From contig NC_134516.1 of the NCBI RefSeq assembly GCF_027942865.1, forward strand, positions 17,907,822 through 17,971,821: a stretch of 64,000 nucleotides of DNA, written 5' to 3'. The notes below the pieces were generated by a model that ran no database searches, was not told the origin of the DNA, and saw only the letters and a program-made list of their open reading frames with translations. How positions within the stretch are numbered: position 1 is the first letter of the stretch; each line of letters opens with the position of its first letter. Positions 1 through 11,800 of the stretch are shown in pieces. Position numbers and translations under genes: made by a program. The DNA is from Odontesthes bonariensis (lineage: Eukaryota; Chordata; Actinopteri; Atheriniformes; Atherinopsidae).

Positions 1-1608
1 CATCTTAAAAGAGATAATTGAGGTTTAAGACTTCGGTTTTGGGTAAAGTTTGGTTGGATTTGTCTCCTAAATATCCCCCTGCTGCCCCAGAGTTTGGCTT
101 AGAGATTTAAGGGGTGCAACTCACTGGAGATCCCCTGGATGTATGACACATCTCAGGGGCTCCGGGAGCATCTTTCTGGGTGTTCAGACATATTGGGGAA
201 GGTATATTTTTTGTGTTCCTCGTTTAATTGCTTCATTAGAGCAAGGACGATGCGTCTGTTACCAAACCTACTGGACGGTTAGATTGAGGCATGTAGCCCT
301 CGTGGTTGTGTTCATGGGTTTCCTTTTTGTCTAAGAGCAAATTCTCATCATCAGCCAACAATTCATTTCAGAAAGATATTAGATAATAAAATTCTACCAG
401 TTTTTGTTTCATGTTTCATATCAAGACCAGGAAACCCAACTTGTATGATTTGCAACATGTCCTTGAACACTTCTGTTAAAAGTAGCTCAGTTGTTCTGAA
501 TCTTAGCTGCTGGAAACTTAAATAAAACTTAGAGAAATGGAGTGACAGTGAAGTCCAGGGTTTATTGAGCTAATCCGTGAGTAACTGAGAGTTTTTTAAG
601 GAGAATTAAGCTCCCTGCCAGGCCCGATGTTGCCCCCATGTTGTGGAAATGGAGTCCAGTCGCCCACTCTACGCCTGCAAATTAATTGCAAAGAAAGAGC
701 CAACAATTCCTCCAGTTTTAATGATCTTAAAGGTCATTTGTTCATAAATAAGACCCCGAACAACATCCTGAACCATCCCTGAAGCAGCTCAGAGGAGCAT
801 TTTCCTTTAAGAAGCCACAACATCCTCCTTGTGAGGATGGGTTTAACAACACCGCCTGGTTGGTTTGAACCAGTTAGGGTTATAAAAACATCATGTATGA
901 CTAGAAACACAGTCATGGTGATGATTTTAACCTCCACACGCAGAGCTGGAAGCTTTCCTGCTTCCATCTTTAAACATCAACTTATTATACGGGTTTGTTA
1001 TTGTAGGAGCTATTTGTAAAGTTGTTTTTTTTGGTTCTAGTTGTAAATTTAATTTGCTAATTATGAGTAACTTTATTTGATTCATTTCAGTGCTTTATTT
1101 AGATAAGATTTTTTTGCTAATATTCCTTGTTAGTTATTCGTTTAGAATATTTTTGCTAATTGGGTCACACTGGGCACCTGGAGTACCAGCATGCACCGGG
1201 GTGGGCCGATGGTTTTTTACCAGGGAAAAGGAGAGAGCAGCAGGTTTTCTTTGTTCTTTTGTTTGTTTCATTGTTTGGAAACAAATCACCAGAAAACGCA
1301 AGAACTCATCTTGGACATTCATCTTCTTTTGCCTGCGTTAAACCACATCCCCCATGGTGCATCAGTGGTCCTTTGATTTTTTTTGGTTTAAGTTTAATTT
1401 GTTTTTTATGGACAAATGGCCACTACAGTTATCATTGTTTATTCTACCTGTTGGTGTTTATCTGTCAACACTGTCGTCTCTGCAGCTTTATTTTGTTGCT
1501 TTTAACATCCTTTTAAATCATTTTTGTAGTTTTATTGATAATAATCGGTCCTTTTTTATTGCGGTTGACTGTATTTTTGACAGTCTCGGTGCCCCGTTAA
1601 CGTCTTAC
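1..1608. other. No recognisable gene
   Basis: I see no exon with family similarity on either strand here. Open frames are short and lack coding character. The stretch could contain downstream exons of the DUF4806-like exon at 1609-1842 (minus strand), but I could not recognise any. Confidence 0.4.
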
Positions 1609-1842
1609 AAGCTTGTTTTTCAAGTCTGGGTTTTGGCTGAGCTTCTCCTCCAGAGCAGCGAGTCCCTCCTCGTCAGCGATGGGGAACATGGCCCCCAGAG
1701 AAGCTGGAGCGGGGCCGCTTCTGCTGTGGATGTGGGTCAGCTGCTGCAGCAGCTGTAAGATGTGGCTCTGCTGCTGCTGCACGACTCCCAGCCGGGTCAA
1801 GATCTCCAGCTCCACCGCTGTGAAGGCAAACATTTTATCCAC
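1609..1842 (-). CDS. DUF4806-like exon (isolated)
   Basis: A single 234-nt exon on the minus strand, between a good acceptor (CAG before 1842) and a good donor (GTAAGA, plus 1603-1608). It encodes a Gln-rich helix (QQQQSHILQLLQQL) followed by FPIADEEGLAALEEKL. That matches, from memory, the start of DUF4806, a domain common in multi-copy fish proteins of unknown function. Neither the rest of the domain nor a start codon is visible nearby. It could be a surviving exon of a broken gene, or part of a gene running off the left edge. The zinc-finger-like gene at 3139-4743 is on the same strand upstream, but it closes with its own stop, so joining the two is not supported. Function unknown. Confidence 0.5.
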
Positions 1843-2087
1843 CTGAAGTGCTTTCACGTGCGGTTTCTGACAGCTTACATGCTATGAATGTACATGCCAC
1901 TGCAAAATAGAACAAATCTGTCGTAACATCGGCCTTTTCTATGGAATTATCAACAGTAACAGACTAAATGTGGTGTAAATCTGCAGTTTAAAACATCGAT
2001 ATCCTCCAAGTTTCTTCCTTTTTAGCATCAAATGGGGTCAAATCTGCTCAAATAGAGTTTGAACAGCTTACTTCTACTACTGCTTCT

Positions 2088-3148
2088 TTATTTATAAAGC
2101 ACTTTAAAAAAACAGTAGCTGCGACAAAGTGCTCTACAGAAGAAAATCAATACACATGCAAAATATGGAAAAGACAACAGAAACAATAAAACACAATAAC
2201 AGAAGTAAGAGCAAAAGTCTCAACATGTGTAAGAAGCCAAAGAATAAAAATGTGTCTTAAGATGAGTTTTAAAAGTGGACAATAAAGGGACACTTCTGAT
2301 ATGTATGGGCAGATCGTTCCATAGTTTGGGAGCTAAACACTAAAAGCTCCGTCTCCTCTGAGCTTTAGTTTAAACCTCCAGCAGCTGATCAGCTGACCTG
2401 AGGCAGCGAGCGGGAGAATATGGGTGAAGCCACTCAGAGAGGTAAGAGTGGGCAAAAACAAATAAAATAATCTTAAAATGAACCCTAAAGCACAGAAGCC
2501 AGGATAGGGGTGATGTGCTCCCTCTTCCCGACTCAGAAGCCGAGCAGCAGCGTTCTGGACCAACTGGAGACGCCTGAGGGAAGACTTTATAACTCCAAAG
2601 TAAAGAGCGTTACAGTAACCCAGCCGAGCTGTAATGAAGGCATGAATTGCTGTTTCTAAATCTTGTCTTAAAACAATTTGCTTAATCTTTGCCAGCTGCC
2701 TGAGATGATAGAAACAGGACTTGACAACTGCTCCAACCTGGCCACCTAATTTAAGATCACCGTCTATTATGAAACCCAAATTAGAAATTTTGTGCTTCAA
2801 ATAAGAAGTCAAGGGGCCCAGATCAATAAGGGATGTTTCACATCTGTTTTCTGGTCATTAAAATGTAGGAAATTTAAAGCCATCCAGGCTTTAATGTCTT
2901 CAAGACATAGAAGATGAGGCTCCTTTTTTTAGTGGCATGTATATTTGACTGTCGTCAGCATAACGATGAACAGAGATCCCATGCTTTCTGAGTGTTGAAC
3001 CCAAAGGAAGCAAATAAGAAGGACGCTTACGAGTTGGGCTTAAATGACTGTCTGCTCCACCAGGTGCTGCTGGGAATTTGGCTTTTAAATGAATGTGATC
3101 TGTAAAAGAAGAAGGAAAAACAAGCTGGCTCGATGTATTTAGCAGCAT
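2088..3148 (-). mobile_element. L2/CR1-like LINE remnant (reverse transcriptase C-terminal part)
   Basis: Minus-strand open frames include the reverse transcriptase catalytic motif YADDSQIY (near 2960-2985) and, downstream, the typical C-terminal stretch with FITARLGYCNALY and LQLVQNAAARLL. The frame is broken between about 2812 and 2900, so the copy is dead. The low-coordinate end carries TTTATTTATAAAGCACTTTA, a tail-type sequence seen again at 55655, and a similar one at 6660. The 5' part is missing, as expected for 5'-truncated LINE insertion. It abuts the end of the zinc-finger-like gene at 3139. Confidence 0.8.
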
Positions 3149-4743
3149 GAAAAGGATGCTAAGTTATCAAGAGAGGGATGTTTTGATGTAGCACCTGCTG
3201 CTCTGCTGGAGGCATCCTCTGTCCCGGGGTCTGACTGTTGTGACGGATGCGAGGACGCTGCTTCAGGCATGGCGCTGGACCAGCTGCTCGCGGTCGGTGC
3301 TGCTTCATCACAGACGGGAGAGCGGTTTGAACAGGTCTCTGTGTCTAACGGAGAATGGCCTGAGTCGGCCAGAAGCCGGTGTTTTGTGTTCAAATGATGG
3401 AGGAACTGATTACGGTTCAGAAACAGCTTCTCGCAGAAACAGTGGAAATGAGCCTGTGGCCGGCAGCCCAGGTTGCACTTGTAGACGCTGTGGCCTGCGG
3501 GTGAGAACACAAAGCCTGGTTGGTGCTGAAGCCGGTGATTATTTATGGTTGAATGTACAACATTTGATTGAAAAGAAAACTGGACATTTGCATGAAAAGG
3601 ACATTTTTCTTTACTTTGAAAATAACCGAATGGAAAAGGATTTAACTTTCTTTGTACAACTTGTTTTATTTTTAGGTAAATTAATATCCACAAAATGAAA
3701 TGGACTGACAGCAAAGAAAATGTTACACTTTTTTTAAAGAAAAACATCAATGCTTTAGAAATAACTAAGGCTTTAAAAACAAACCTTATTTTGGGAAAAA
3801 AATTTATTTAATTAATATGTTTTTCTTTGATGCATTTTTTATGCACAATGTTTCTATACTCTTTGTACATTTATACATTTATATATTTTTTTCTTCCCCA
3901 GGCTAAACAGTTTTGTTATGTATATAATTGTTGATAAAGTTTAAAATAACAATAATAATAATGACTCGACTAGAATACTAGAGTACTCAAGTACAAAGTA
4001 CTCTTACTTAAGTATTTTTTTTAACACTAGTACTTTTACTTGTAATTTCCACGTCTGATTAATAGTAGTAGTTGTCGTTATAGTATTTGTAAGCCAAGTT
4101 GTTGTTTATTATAGAAATAGAAAAATACTTTATTTTTATTCACTTTTTTTATTTGTTATAATTAGTGTGTATACCAACGGATGAGACTTGTCCTTGTCCC
4201 CTGTCCTGACGGTCCTATTTTGAACCAGAGCAGCCCTGGATTAGTTGTCAAAATAGTTCCTTAGTTTGACTAAATGTATTCTGGGAGATTTTTGCTTCTC
4301 TTCTACCAAACAGATCAGTCAGTATCCACCCAAACACGCTTGAAAATGTACCTTTAAACTGAATCGCTCTTGCGCGGTGACACCTGAGGTGTCGGTGGAC
4401 TTTGTATCTGTGAGTCGGCTTGTAAACGTGGGGGCTGCAGAGCGGGCAGTGATACATGTCGCAGCACTCAGAGCACTTCTGCACCGGCGGAAGCTGAGCC
4501 CCCTCCTGAATGGCGATGTGGAGCTGAAAAAGACAAGAAAACACACTTAATTTGAATTAAACCGCACTCTGAACATGTGCCACAATCCAAAACCTTTTAT
4601 GTCCACAGGAGAAAACACTTAAGAAGCAAAATACGAACATTTACTGAGAGGCGATGACGCGGATTTGTATTTACTCACGGGCCAGTTTTAGCTTCAAGCT
4701 AGCCGGGCCCGAAAATGGTTAACAGTTACATTACCTGCGACAT
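3139..4743 (-). CDS. Small intact Cys/His-rich zinc-finger-like protein, 178 aa
   Basis: Three minus-strand exons join in frame. Exon 1, 4743-4735, encodes Met-Ser-Gln. Exon 2, 4523-4352, encodes a Cys/His-rich stretch (QKCSECCDMYHCPLC, later HRHLRCHRARA). Exon 3, 3494-3139, encodes CNLGCRPQAHFHCFCEK then FLHHLNTKH and a Ser/Ala-rich tail, and ends in TAA at 3139-3141. Splice signals are canonical, phases agree (0 then 1), and the sum is 537 nt with no internal stop. The Cys and His spacing suggests two to three zinc-binding units, including a C2H2-like one. I recall similar proteins as an expanded, uncharacterised fish family. The last residues lie against the LINE remnant at 3148, so the native C-terminus may once have been longer. 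The intron at 3495-4351 is AT-rich with no other gene. Confidence 0.6.
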
Positions 4744-4954
4744 TTAGGAAGCAACGACAGATCCGACTCAGTGAGAAACCAAAGTGGCCTTAGAGTTGCT
4801 GCTATGACTCGATTCTTCTGATTAATTTGTTCGCGTTCACAGTATTTTAAACGGAGAGGCTGTTGCGCTCGGACACTACTGCCCTCTACTGGCCCGGAGG
4901 GGCTTTTTTTTTTTTTAGTGAGAGGACACTGTCGGTATTTGGCTCATAGTCCCG

Positions 4955-4973
4955 TATATATATATATATATAT
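4955..4973. repeat. (TA)n microsatellite
   Basis: A short run of TA dinucleotides directly before the Tc1 fragment. Such runs are common targets beside Tc1/mariner insertions, which duplicate TA. Confidence 0.8.
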
Positions 4974-4977
4974 TTAT

Positions 4978-5340
4978 GTATATCCATCCCTTTATGACCA
5001 TAGTGTACCCATCTTCTGATGGCTCCTTCCAGCAGGATCATGCACCACAAAGCTCATATCACCTCAAACATGTTTGTTGAACATCACAGTGTGTTCCCTG
5101 GACTCCAACGGCCTCCACAGCCACCAGATCTCAGTCCAACGGAGCACCTTTGGGATGTGGTGGAACAGGAGATTCTCATCATAGATGTGCAGCCGACACA
5201 TCTGCAGCAGCTGCCTGATGCTGTCATGTCAATATGGAGCATAACCTCTGAGGAATGTTTCCAACAGCTTGTTGAAAGTTTGCCCTGAAGAATTAAGGCG
5301 GTTCTGAAGGCTAAAGGAGGTCCAACCTTTAACCGGCCGG
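4978..5340 (+). mobile_element. Tc1/mariner transposase fragment (C-terminal part)
   Basis: The plus frame from 5019 encodes the C-terminal third of a Tc1-type transposase, including PPQPPDLSPTEHLWDVVE, the region holding the last catalytic acidic residue (PDLSPTEHLWD is the fish-Tc1 counterpart of PDLNPIE.LW). Residues after 5288 continue in family style past a stop. The N-terminal helix-turn-helix and first catalytic aspartate regions are absent, so the copy is a remnant. It ends about 530 bp upstream of the TRIM start codon. Confidence 0.85.
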
Positions 5341-5869
5341 TGTCCCTGATAAAGTGGCCGGTGAGTGTGTGTTGTGTTGCTGTACTTTACCCTCAAGCTG
5401 GGGATTAAATGAATGAAACTAACCAACTAAACATGACAGAAAAGTCTAACTGAAGCTTTGGTGCATCAGTATTAACCTTCTAATCGTGTCACTTTGAGCA
5501 CATTTTCCTGAAAATACTTCAACTTAAGGAGGATTTAAAGATGTTAAAGGGGTACTTTTACAGTGGTGTGTGGAGATGTTGACTTCAGTAAATAAACATA
5601 ATGCTTCCTCTGTACCACTACTGATGAAACGACGGGTCCACTCACACCTTTTCTGGCAGTTTTCCCCCAGCACCTGTTTTCCTCGCTCGACCTGCCGGGC
5701 GGCTCTGGCCCCACCCATCTCCTTTCTGCCTCCTCTCACCTGATTTCAGACCTGATTTCCTACTTTGACTCCCAGCCACACACTACTTTGCTTCCTTTCT
5801 CCGGCTTCAGGTCTCTTTAAATCTCTGCTGACCATCTCTGCCCTCCCTTTTGTTTTTGACAGCATCACC
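5341..5869 (+). promoter_or_regulatory. Presumed 5' flank / 5' UTR of the TRIM gene
   Basis: No gene is visible. The frame is open back from the ATG at 5870 to 5765, but the upstream residues (Ser/Leu/Phe-rich) do not resemble TRIM proteins, so I start the protein at 5870, just before the RING. Transcription start not identified. Confidence 0.3.
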
Positions 5870-8800
5870 ATGAGTGCAAAGATGTGGACGGAGGAGCAGT
5901 TTAACTGCCCCGTGTGTCTGGATCTCCCAAACGATCCTGTCACCATCCCCTGTGGACACAGCTACTGCATGGGCTGCATCAAGGATTATTGGAGTAAGGA
6001 TGACCCCAAAGGGATCTACAGCTGCCCTCAGTGCCGGCAGACCTTCTGCCCGAAGCCCTCCCTGTCCAGAAACACCATGCTGGCCGAGGCCGTGGAGCAG
6101 CTTCGCAAAGGAGCTCTCAAATCTGACGTGCGGGAGTCCATCCGGAGCGCCCGAGGGGCCGCTTCATCCTCCAGATCCAAGGCCCAGCTGTCCTCCTCGG
6201 CTGTGCTGTGCGACATGTGCAAAGGAGAGCAGCGGGCGGCCATCAAGAGCTGCCTGGTGTGCATGAGCTCCTTCTGCGGAGCCCACCTGAAGCCCCACCA
6301 GACCAAGAAGTCCCTCAAGCAGCACGAGCTGATCGCGCCCACCGGCAACCTGGCTGAGAAGATCTGCACCCAGCACAAATACCTGCAGGAGTTCTTCTGC
6401 CGGCAGTGTAAGATGTTCGTCTGCTGGCTGTGCACCAGCAGCCACCACAAAGACCACGAGTGTGTGTCCACCAAGGCCGAGCGGCTGGAGAGACAGGTAG
6501 GGTAGAGGGTGGTGCTGGGACGAGGGGCTGGGAGGGTATCTGCTCAGTGTTTGCTTTGTGTGATACGTGGAGTTCTTCTTTCATAAGTGATGATTGTGGA
6601 AGAAAAGCTGCACAACAGACCACATCTGCCCTCCTGGGAGCTGCCTGTTATGTTTGTGCAAGGCCAGTTTATTTGTACGGCACAATTCAACAACAAGGTG
6701 ATTCAAAGTGCTTTACAGATACATTAAAACAGTAGAAATAAAAAGCATGATTTAAATTTTAAACAAAAAAGAAAGAGATAAGAACAATAGATGAAATCAG
6801 GAGTTAAAATGTGATTAAGTTTTGAAACTCAAGCTTCAGATTTGGAGCTTTATTCAAACGCAGCTGAAAATAGGTGTGTCTTCAATCCACTGAGTGTTTC
6901 AGCTGATCTGAGGCTTTCTGGGAGTTTGTTCCAGACATGTGGAGCATAGAAGCTGAACGCAGCTTCTCCATGTCTGGTTCTGACTCTGGGAACTGATAGA
7001 AGACCGGATCCAGATGACCTGAGGGGGCTGGAAGGTTCATACTGGGTCAGGAGGTCACTGATGCATTCTGGTCCTGGACCATTCAGAGCTTTATAGATCA
7101 GCATCAGAACTTTAAAATCTATCCTCTGATGGACAGGCAGCCAGTGTAAACACCTCAGAGCTGGACTGATGCTGCCACTTCTTTGGTCTTAGTGAGGACT
7201 CGAGCAGCAGAGTTCTGAATAAGCTGCAGTTGTCTAACTGACTTTTTAGGTAGACCTGTAAAGATGCTGTTACAGTAATCAAGCCGACTAAAGATGAATG
7301 CATGGACTAGTTTTTCCAGGTCCTGCTGACACATCAGATCCTTTAATCTTGATATATTCTTAAGGTGATAGTAGGCTGACTTTGTTACTGCCTTACATTT
7401 TCCAAATTTAGGTCTGAGTCCATCTCTACAGACCTAAATTTAGTTTAGTTCAAGGGTGTCGTCCTCTCTCTCCTTTTGTTTGGCGAGGAGGCTTTCAGCC
7501 AGGCTGGAGACATTCCTGACTGCATTCCTGTCCATTCATACAGCTCCTCCGTCACCAGCTGTGCGTCACCAGCTGTGCGCGGCTGCTTCCTGATGCTTCT
7601 AAGATGTTTCTTGGTGTGTCTTCCTGCAGAAGTCGCTGTCGGAAATCCAGGTGGACAATCAGCAGAAGCTGAAAGACAGAGAGCAGGAGCTGAAGGACAT
7701 GAAGAAGATGATGGAAGTGATGAAGGTTGGTCCTCGGCTGGGTTTTCTGTCTCGTAAAACGTTCAGCAGTTCTGATCATCATGCCTTTGGTTCCCTCTCC
7801 CGCACAGCGTTCTGCAGACGAGGTCCAGGGGGACACGGAGAAGGCGCTGGCAGAGCTGCGGCGCTCCGTGGAGCGTCTGCAGGAGCTGCTGGAGGAGGCG
7901 CTGGACCAGGCCAGCCTGGAGAAGATGAGCCAGGCCCAGGAGGTGGCCGAGAACCTGGAGGCCGAGATCAAGGAGCGCAGGAGGAGGGACACGGAGATGA
8001 AGGACCTGGCCAGCTGTGAGGACCACATCTACTACCTGCAGGTCGGTCTGGCTCACGGTTCTTCTGTCATCTGTCACGGGTTTCCACTAAAAGTCCGATT
8101 AATTCCATATCCTCCCTCAGACATGCGAGTCCATGTGCAGCCCCTTTGAGTCCGGGGACCTGCCGAGCGTGCACGTGCGTCCCGACGCCTCCTATGAGCC
8201 CGTTCGGGAAGCCGTCCTGACCCTCCGGGAGCGGGTGGAGGATCTGTGCAACCAGGAGCTCGGAAAGATCACCAAACAAGGTCTGCCAGGAGAGTCCTTT
8301 CTGCTGGTGTCCCGGCCTTAACCTCCATGTTTTACTCAGTTTATTCTGTGTTCTCTTCCAGTTAATGACACGACACTGTTCACTTTGGGAGCCTGTAAGT
8401 TAACCATAAGTTAAGTTTCCCCATAATAAAACTTCAGCCTTTTTATGCTTAACTGATTTCCACTGATCTCGTGCAGCCGGCCGCAGCGGAGGACCCAAAG
8501 CAGGGATTCTTAAATGTAAGTTTTCGGCTGAACTCTGAGCGCACTGAGGGGTGATGGTGTCAAAGATCCTGAGAGAAATGTCTCCCTTTCCTTCCAGTGT
8601 TTTCCGGTCTGGGCTCACGCAACACAAACAGCCGCTCCCCAGGTCTGTTTGCCCACCATTCCCACTTATCTTCACCATGTCGTCTCCTACATGAAGATGT
8701 GTTAAACGTTTTATTTCCCACAGCTTCTGCACCCAGTGTCTCAGTCGGAGTGCGAAGTACAGACAGACAAGGTATTTCTGTGTGTTGTCTGGTGACTGTG

Positions 8801-11800
8801 ACTTCATTTTCATGACATGTGCACTGATATGTGTGACTTTTTAATTCAATGCCGTGACACAGCAGTTATGTTCAATGTTCAGGTATCGGCCTCAGAAGTC
8901 AGGATGTGAGGAGCAGAGACTCGCCACGAGGTGAGATTCTGCACGTCAGCCTCTGTGTTAAAAGGGTTAATGTAGCAGAAATGGGTTCATGTTCTAAAGT
9001 CTGCGCCTTCCTTGTAGACGGGGGGAACGCCAGCTCTCCCAGACTGGGAAACAGGCGAAGAAGAGACGAGAGAGAGGCCGGTAAGTAGGTGCTGGCTGGG
9101 ATTTAAAATCAGATACTTTCTGGTAAAAGTTTAGCTTTTTCTTCCTGCTTCCTGCAGACTGATTCTGTGTTATAAGCTTTGTTATAAGCTGTGTTATAAG
9201 CTTTGTTATAAGCTGTGTTATAACCTGTGTTATAAACTGTGTTATAAGATGTGTTATAAGCTTTCTGGCAGCTTTTCTCACCTTAATCCAGCATGTTCTT
9301 CTACTTTTGACAGTGAATCAGTGCAGTTTTATGCACACTGAGTAGAAACAAGCCAAATAAATGTTTTATAAACCTACATAAAATGCTATGTTGCTGCAAC
9401 AATAACTTAAAACCACCAAAACATAGTAAGTAGTGTTTAACTTGAATGTATCTCTTAAGTTTAGCTGTTTTTAATCCTGGATTATATGGTTTATCCTGAC
9501 TTTTCTTATTGTGAACACTGTGGACACCTTTAAAAGGACACTTTCATTCAGTCCAACCAACACTAGATCTTTAAAATGCTTCTAAACGTGTTAGTTTGAT
9601 TAAAATCGGATGAAATGGAGCTTAACTCACACACATAATGGTGTTTGGATACAGTTGAATTCCCAATAAAGCTGCTCCATTCACACGTTTTTCTGTTAAA
9701 CACATCAGAAATTGTGACTGACAATCAGCCCATGAAGACGCACTCTGCTCCGATAAAATCCTGATTTTATCGTCTGATTTTATTTACTCCCAGACGATGT
9801 CGGAGCTGTGAATTCAGCTGCACTTACGAGGACCGTGAGCTCCCACAGAGAGACTTAGAGGCAGCAGCTGAGTCTTTATTACAAAAGAAACAGTCATAAC
9901 CGAACATCTTTTTATGAAGAAAGATTTTGTACAAGCAGACGTGTGTGGTTTTAAAGGGATAGTTTGCCCCTTTTGACATGAAGCTGAATGACATCCCATA
10001 TTAGCAACATCATTTATGAACATTTTCTTACCCCCTGCTGCGTCCTGTGAGCCGAGTTCCAGCCTCGTTTTGGCGTTGATGAAGGTAGTCCGGCTAGTTG
10101 GCTGGGGCTTAAAAAATAAAGCGTTTTGCTTCTCAAAACAATATGCGTTCAAAAGAGTAATACATTTGCATCACAAAATCGTTCTCCAGGAAAAAGTCAG
10201 ACCTCACAATCACTTGGCCCTTTTTTCTCTCCCTTGGTATCACTGCCTGCTGTGCAGTCCCCTGCTTCCGAGCAGCAAACACCGTAACAGGTGCGGCTGT
10301 CGGCAGGCGGCAGCAGGCAGTGATATGAAGGGAGAGAAAATAGGGCCAAGCGAACTATCCCTTTTACTTTACTTTTTTTTATTTTATTTTATTCATTTAT
10401 TTTATAATAGTATTATTATTATTATTATTATTAGTTAGTAGTAGTATTTTTATTAGAATTGGTATTATTATTGTTGTTGTTAATATACAATCATTGTAAA
10501 TATTAATTTATTTATTTTTTTAACTACTTGACTAATTTGAATTTCCCCCATTGGGGGATGAATAAAGTATTTTTCTATTCTATTCTATTCTATTCTATTC
10601 TATTCTATTTAAGTAGCGCACTTACTTGTATTATATATAAATCAACAGTCACTGAATCTTCACTTTAAGCTCAAACTTCTTTAAAACAGCGAGGGAGACA
10701 AACCCCAGACCCAGCCCCAGTCCTACCCCCAGCCGGCGGGAGCCTCAGTCCCTGTGGAGCAGGTCCAGTCAGAGCCAGGCTTCCCTTGCTGCGACCACAA
10801 CTCCAACTCAGATCCCAGCGACCCCGGCCCCGGCCCTGGCTCCTGCCCCGGCCCTGGCTCCTGCCCCGGCTCCTGCAGCCACAGCTACTGGAGGTATGTT
10901 TTCCTGCCACCAGGTGGCAGAACTTGAAAAGTGCAGCATTCCCAAACCATAAGTGACCCTGTGAGTGTGACACTTCTCCACGTCTCTCCTCTTGGTGTTG
11001 GTCAGCTTTCAGTCGGATGGCGTCGATCAGCAGCCTGTTTCGCTCCCACCGCCGGGGCACCAACCAGGGCACCAACCAGGCCCCCAACCAGGCCCCCCCA
11101 GCGGGTAATCCTCCACCTGCAGGAGGAAATCCATGTAAGGCCGAAACCTCAGAAACTGATCCGGTACAGCGTCAGCCTGACTGACGAGTTGAACGGGTGC
11201 TTTGAATAGAAAGGTTGGAAAAGATAAACCAGGTGGTCAAAGTAGTCGAATTAGCAGGTGAAAAGGAAGTCCTGGATGTGGAGCAGCCCAAAAACTTTCC
11301 TCTTATTGTCTTTTCTGATTAGCTTTTCCTTGAGTTTTGATCACAGTTGTAAAATCTTTCAACTGCTAAGAAGCTGAAACATTCCCCCCAACAACAAGTG
11401 AACTGAGGAATCCTTTAATGAGTGAAACGTCTATAACAACCGAGAAAGAAACGAGTCCAGCTGAAAAATAAAGGAACGAACCATCATTTGATGACGTCAC
11501 CTTTTTCCGAGCTCATCCCGTCGTCTCTTTGTGTTGCAGGCCTGAAATGGAAGAAATGTTCACAAGGGAATTTAAATTTTCTCCGTTTTTAGCTTTGTAA
11601 TTTAACCAAACTGCATTTCTCTGTATGTTCAACAGGGGGGATGGCAGCTCTGTCTGAAACACCAACAGAAAGTAAGATGGCTGTCTTCATATTTTATTTA
11701 ATTAAGTTAAACGATGCTTAAAACCATTGAGAAATCTTTAGGAAAAGGCTGTGACTGTGAGGTTAAAGGATAAGACCGGTTTTTTGACATTGGGCCCTTG

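Noticed and set aside
1609..4743. One gene joining the zinc-finger-like exons to the DUF4806-like exon
   Set aside because: A possible donor in the zinc-finger-like exon (near 3200) ends in phase 1, but the DUF4806 exon opens in phase 0, and the zinc-finger-like frame has its own stop.
11001..11016. Acceptor TTTCAG (11011-11012) for TRIM exon 12
   Set aside because: It would shift the frame; the upstream GTCAG acceptor (exon start 11006) keeps phase 1 at both ends.
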